The notes beneath the pieces were generated by a model. The model was not told the origin of the DNA. It made no database searches and saw nothing but the letters and a program-made list of their open reading frames with translations. A stretch of 64,000 nucleotides of DNA from Myxococcus stipitatus. Its GTDB lineage: Bacteria > Myxococcota > Myxococcia > Myxococcales > Myxococcaceae. This document shows positions 60,440 through 64,000 of the stretch, piece after piece. Location of the stretch: positions 9,062,501 through 9,126,500 of the forward strand of contig NZ_CP147913.1 of assembly GCF_037414475.1 (NCBI RefSeq). Reading direction: 5' to 3'. A program made the translations under genes and the position numbers. Numbering within the stretch: the first letter of the stretch is position 1; each line of letters opens with the position of its first letter.

Positions 60440-62257
60440 ATGGACCTCCCGAAGACGATGGTGCATGCCCTTCATGAGCGGGCCGCGCAGCATGAGCATC
60501 GGCCGGCCCTCTGGACGCGCCGTGGGCGCGCCTATGTCCCCACCTCCTGGTTCGAGTACGCGCAGCGGGTCAAACACTTCGCCCTGGGCCTGAGGACGCT
60601 GGGGTACGGGGAAGGTCAACCGCTGGGCATCATCAGCTTCAACCGCGAGGAGTGGCACGTCGCGGCGCTGGCCTCCATGGCGATGGGCGGCGTCCCCGTG
60701 GGGCTGTACACCACCAGCGCGCTGGAGCAGCTGGAGTACATCCTGCGCCACTGCGAGGCCTCCATCCTGGTGGTGGAGAACGAGAAGCACCTGCGCACCG
60801 CGCTGCTCCTGCGTGAGCGGCTGCCCACGCTTCGCCACATCATCGTCCTGGACCCGCCAGCCTCGCCGCTGCCGGAGGGCGTCCTGCGCTACGACGACGT
60901 CATGGCGCGAGGCGCGGGCGCGGGCGACAAGCCCTTCTGGGACAGCGTCAACGCGCTCAAGCCCGAGTCACTGGGCACCCTCATCTACACCTCGGGGACG
61001 ACGGGGCACCCCAAGGGAGTGATGCTCAGTCACCACAACCTGACGTGGACGACGCGCCAGCTCAGCCAGGCGGTGATTTTCGGCAAGAAGCCAGAGAATC
61101 TCATCCTGTCCTACCTGCCGCTGTCGCACATCGCCGAGCAGGTCATCTCGCTCCACTGTCCGCTGATGCTGGGCATCCAGGTGTACTTCGCGGACTCGGT
61201 GGATGCGATGCCGGCGAACCTCAAGGACGTGCGGCCCACGTTCTTCTTCGGCGTGCCCCGGGTGTGGGAGAAGTTCAAGGCCAAGGCGGAGGAGGGCCTG
61301 CGCTCGCAGCCGCCGCTCAAACGCCGCCTGGTGGACTGGGCTCGGGGGGTCGCCTCGGAGATGCATTCGCGGGCCCAGCGCCATGAGCGCATCCCGGTGA
61401 CGCTGGCGGCCCAGTACCGGCTGGCGCAGCGGCTGGTGTTCGAGCCCCTCAAGACGCGCATCGGCATGGAGCGGGTGGACTTCTTCGCCACGGCCGCCGC
61501 GCCCATCGGCCGGGACGTGCTGGAGTTCTTCGCGTCCATCGACATGTTGATTCACGAGGTCTGGGGCATGACGGAGGTGTCGGGCCCGGGCACGGTGAAC
61601 ACGGAGGAGTCCACGCACCTGGGCACCGTGGGGCGGCCGATGCTGGGCGTTGAAGTCCGCATCGCCGAGGACGGGGAGATCCTCATCCGGGGCGGCAACG
61701 TGTGCATGGGCTACTTCAAGAACCCGGAGGCCACCGCGGAGCTGCTGCAGGACGGGTGGTTGCACAGCGGTGACGTGGGGCAGCTGGACGGGGAGGGCTA
61801 CCTCCACATCACCGGCCGCAAGAAGGAGATCATCGTCACCTCGGGCGGGAAGAAGACCGCGCCTGGCAACATCGAGGAGATGCTCAAGGCCTTGCCCGGC
61901 GTGGGCCACGCGGTGGTCGTTGGAGATCGCCGCAACTACCTGGTGGCGCTGCTGGCCCTGGATGGCGAGAAGGTCCGCGCGCTGGCGCGGGAGAAGGGCT
62001 GGCCGGAGGACCTGGGCGCACTCTCGCGGGACGCGCGGTTGCACCAACTGCTCCAGCAAGCGCTGGACCGCGAGGTGAACCCGAAGCTCTCCCGCTTCGA
62101 GAACATCAAGCGCTTCGGGGTGCTGCCTCGCGAGCTCTCCGTGGACGAAGGGGACCTGACGCCCACGCTCAAGGTCCGCCGCAAGGCGGTGGAGCTGAAG
62201 CATGCGGGGCTCATCGAGTCGCTCTACGCGGAGAACAGCGCGGCGCATACCGGCTGA
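60440..62257 (+). CDS. Long-chain fatty acid-CoA ligase (AMP-forming)
   Basis: A 605-residue member of the acyl-CoA synthetase family (FadD/FAA type). LIYTSGTTGHPKGVMLSHHN (~residues 178-197) is the AMP-binding motif, EVWGMTEVSGPGTVNT the adenine motif, LHSGDVGQLDGEGYLHITGRKKEIIVTSGGKKTAPG (quoted only in parts) the hinge and domain-closing Lys motif, and FATAAAPIGRDVLEFFASI the acyl pocket. The start at 60440 is preceded by an open but unsupported frame. It activates fatty acids for lipid synthesis or degradation. Length and DLPKTMVHALHERA opening are typical of the Faa1-like branch rather than of polyketide loading domains. Confidence 0.9.
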   Translation: MDLPKTMVHALHERAAQHEHRPALWTRRGRAYVPTSWFEYAQRVKHFALGLRTLGYGEGQPLGIISFNREEWHVAALASMAMGGVPVGLYTTSALEQLEYILRHCEASILVVENEKHLRTALLLRERLPTLRHIIVLDPPASPLPEGVLRYDDVMARGAGAGDKPFWDSVNALKPESLGTLIYTSGTTGHPKGVMLSHHNLTWTTRQLSQAVIFGKKPENLILSYLPLSHIAEQVISLHCPLMLGIQVYFADSVDAMPANLKDVRPTFFFGVPRVWEKFKAKAEEGLRSQPPLKRRLVDWARGVASEMHSRAQRHERIPVTLAAQYRLAQRLVFEPLKTRIGMERVDFFATAAAPIGRDVLEFFASIDMLIHEVWGMTEVSGPGTVNTEESTHLGTVGRPMLGVEVRIAEDGEILIRGGNVCMGYFKNPEATAELLQDGWLHSGDVGQLDGEGYLHITGRKKEIIVTSGGKKTAPGNIEEMLKALPGVGHAVVVGDRRNYLVALLALDGEKVRALAREKGWPEDLGALSRDARLHQLLQQALDREVNPKLSRFENIKRFGVLPRELSVDEGDLTPTLKVRRKAVELKHAGLIESLYAENSAAHTG

Positions 62258-62269
62258 GTGCTGGCCCGC

Positions 62270-62317
62270 AATGAGAAAGGGGCGGGGAACCTCGGCGGTT
62301 CCTCGCCCCTTCTCATT
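62270..62317. terminator. Bidirectional terminator between acyl-CoA ligase and citrate synthase
   Basis: AATGAGAAAGGGGCGGGGAAC (21 bases, quoted as two parts AATGAGAAAGG and GGCGGGGAAC) pairs with 62298-62317, with a 7-base loop and a single mismatch or bulge. Both convergent genes end nearby. Confidence 0.85.
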
Positions 62318-62349
62318 TCATGCCCAAGGGGTGTGGTGGTGCTGTGGGA

Positions 62350-63651
62350 CTACTTCGCGGTGCGCTTGTCCATGGTGACGTAGTCGCGGCGCTTGTGGCC
62401 CGTGAAGACCTGGCGCGGGCGAGCAATCTTCTGCTCGGGGTCCAGCACCATCTCCTCCCACTGCGCGCACCAGCCCACCGTGCGGGGAATGGCGAAGAGG
62501 ACGGGGAACATCTCCACCTGGAAGCCCATCGCCTCGTAGATGAGGCCGGAGTAGAAGTCCACGTTCGGGTACAGCTTGCGCTTGACGAAGTACTCGTCCT
62601 GGAGGGCGATGCGCTCCAGCTCCACGGCGATCTCCAGCAGCGGGTTCTTGCCCGTCACGTCGAAGACCTCGTCCGCCACGCGCTTGATGACCTTGGCGCG
62701 CGGGTCGTAGGACTTGTAGACGCGGTGGCCGAAGCCCATCAGCTTCTTCTCGCCCTCGCCGCTCTTCACGGACTTGATGAAGTCCGGGACCTTGGAGATG
62801 TGGCCAATCTCGCGGAGCATGCGGAGCACCGCCTCGTTGGCGCCGCCGTGCAGCGGGCCGTAGAGGGCGCCGATGCCAGCCGTGACGGCCGAGTACGGGT
62901 CCACTTCCGACGAGCCCACCGTCCGCACGGACGTCGTGGAGCAGTTCTGCTCGTGGTCCGCGTGGAGGATGAAGAGCACGTCGAGCGCGCGCTCGAGCAC
63001 CGGGTGCACCTTGTAGGTGCTGGTGCCGATGCGCTTCACCATCGCCAGGAAGTTGGCGACGTAGGACAGGTCATTGTCCGGGTAGATGTAGGGCAGGCCC
63101 ATCGAGTGCCGGTAGGAGAACGCGGCGATGGTGGGCATCTTGGCGATGAGCCGGGTGATCTGGATGCGGCGGCTGCGCTCATCCTTGGTGTTCTTCGCGT
63201 CCGGGTAGAAGCCGGACAGCGCGGCCACGGTGGAGCCGAGCATGGACATCGGGTGCGCGTCGTAGCGGAACCCGTCCATGAACGTCTTCACGTTCTCGTG
63301 GACGTACGTGTGGTGCGTCACCAGGTGGATGAACTGCTCCAGCTCCTTGGGGGTCGGCAGCTCACCGTTGAGCAGGAGGTAGGCGACCTCCAGATAGCTG
63401 GACTTCTCGGCCAGCTGCTCGATGGGGTAGCCGCGATACTCCAGGATGCCTTTATCGCCGTCGATGAAGGTGATGGCGCTCTTACAGTTCGCGGTGTTGA
63501 GGAACGCCGGGTCATAGCCCATCAGACCGAAGTCTTCGTCCGAGACCTTGATCTGGCGTAGGGCGTTGGTGCGAATACAGCCGTTCTCGACCGGGACCTC
63601 GTACGTCTTGCCGGTCCGATTGTCGGTGATCGTCAGCGTGTCCTTGGGCAT
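62350..63651 (-). CDS. gltA: Citrate synthase
   Basis: Condenses oxaloacetate and acetyl-CoA to start the TCA cycle. LFILHADHEQNCSTTSVRTVGSS (catalytic His), GPLHGGANEAVLRML (second His), GFGHRVYKSYDPRAKVIK (the GxGHxVYxxxDPR signature with His and the oxaloacetate-binding Arg) and a late FPVLFAIPRTVGWCAQWEEM with Asp/Arg are all there. 433 residues from ATG 63651, as in type II enzymes of Gram-negative bacteria; the N-terminal ~35 residues (TLTITDNRTGKTYEVPV) are the beta domain usual there. Downstream of the aroA end on the same strand, with 76 bases between. Confidence 0.97.
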   Translation of the reverse strand: MPKDTLTITDNRTGKTYEVPVENGCIRTNALRQIKVSDEDFGLMGYDPAFLNTANCKSAITFIDGDKGILEYRGYPIEQLAEKSSYLEVAYLLLNGELPTPKELEQFIHLVTHHTYVHENVKTFMDGFRYDAHPMSMLGSTVAALSGFYPDAKNTKDERSRRIQITRLIAKMPTIAAFSYRHSMGLPYIYPDNDLSYVANFLAMVKRIGTSTYKVHPVLERALDVLFILHADHEQNCSTTSVRTVGSSEVDPYSAVTAGIGALYGPLHGGANEAVLRMLREIGHISKVPDFIKSVKSGEGEKKLMGFGHRVYKSYDPRAKVIKRVADEVFDVTGKNPLLEIAVELERIALQDEYFVKRKLYPNVDFYSGLIYEAMGFQVEMFPVLFAIPRTVGWCAQWEEMVLDPEQKIARPRQVFTGHKRRDYVTMDKRTAK

Positions 63652-63727
63652 GGGCGGAGATTTCACAGGGCGCAGATCGCTTTCAACAAAAAAGAACGAT
63701 AAGTCGGCAATGGTGACACTGATGGTT

Positions 63728-64000
63728 CTACGGTGACTCGGAAATACGCGCTCCCGAGCGCGACAGTTGCCTCCAGAAGCCAGGAAAGCTCTTCTCGACA
63801 CACTCGGGGCCGGTGAGCACGAGGGGCGCACCCGACAACACGCTCAAGGTGGCCGCCGTCATCGCCAGGCGGTGGTCTCCCCGGCTGTCCATCTCGAAGC
63901 GGGCGGGCGGGGCGGTGGGCGGCGTCAGGTGGAGGCTCTCCCCCCGCAGGTCGCTTGAGCCCCCGTAGGCGGCGATCATCGCGCGGATGCCTTCCAGCCG
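63728..64000 (-). CDS. aroA: 3-phosphoshikimate 1-carboxyvinyltransferase, C-terminal end (5' end outside window)
   Basis: The last 91 codons of EPSP synthase, the sixth step of the shikimate pathway. The visible part has GIRAMIAAYGGSSDLRGE, then FEMDSRGDHRLAMTAATLSVLSG (the DSRGDHRLAM motif of the active site) and GPECVEKSFPGFWRQL near the end, all typical. The rest of the gene lies beyond base 64000. The gap to gltA is 76 bases. Confidence 0.92.
   Translation of the reverse strand, partial: RLEGIRAMIAAYGGSSDLRGESLHLTPPTAPPARFEMDSRGDHRLAMTAATLSVLSGAPLVLTGPECVEKSFPGFWRQLSRSGARISESP

Overview
The window looks like a chromosomal segment of a fruiting myxobacterium (Myxococcota, Myxococcus/Corallococcus-like). 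This is an inference from the very high GC content with strong third-position GC bias, the many secreted lipoproteins of unknown function, regulatory and carbohydrate-related extracytoplasmic proteins, and housekeeping genes (lepA-lepB, pyrB-pyrC-carA, gltA) set among family-less lipoproteins. No rRNA or species marker is present, so the genus is not fixed.

Layout. 1-8 kb: the 3' part of a membrane glycosyltransferase, two lipoproteins, a UvrD/PcrA-type helicase, a lid-less Hsp70 homologue, an SCP-2-like protein and a small helical protein. 8-9.3 kb: tRNA-Val(CAC) with promoter and terminator, then a TerC-type membrane protein. 9.6-18.2 kb: surface or secreted proteins, including a PT-repeat lipoprotein, an MBL-Rieske fusion and an ankyrin protein. 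18.3-23.7 kb: a PIG-V-like mannosyltransferase facing a tightly overlapped four-gene operon (processive GT2 synthase, HlyD-like adaptor, TolC-like outer-membrane protein, lipoprotein), which I read as a synthase-dependent polysaccharide export system. 23.9-32.6 kb: App1-like phosphatase, phosphopantetheinyl transferase, type II thioesterase, cysD-cysN-cysC sulfate activation, a large MBL protein resembling CmlA-type hydroxylases, and an aminotransferase.

32.6-41.9 kb: a peptidyl-prolyl isomerase lipoprotein, then a decayed, A/T-richer accessory island ending at tRNA-Arg(CCT). It holds an IS3-family element with a -1 slippage site, an IS21-family element with an array of terminal repeats, an IS701-like transposase remnant, a frameshifted SUKH-3 immunity-like gene, two diverged paralogues that both appear frameshifted in G runs, and several orphan small genes. 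I read it as a graveyard of a polymorphic toxin-immunity locus.

42-64 kb returns to core genome: CCA-adding enzyme, mnmA, a lipoprotein, HU/IHF, a SPOR protein, a sugar-nucleotide group (cupin, RHH regulator, UDP-glucuronate decarboxylase-like and GalE-like epimerases), lepA-lepB, the overlapping pyrB-pyrC-carA operon, pyruvate kinase, an exported BFN-domain protein, an acidic zinc-ribbon protein, an acyl-CoA ligase, citrate synthase and the end of aroA. A possible small RNA lies between pyk and the BFN gene.
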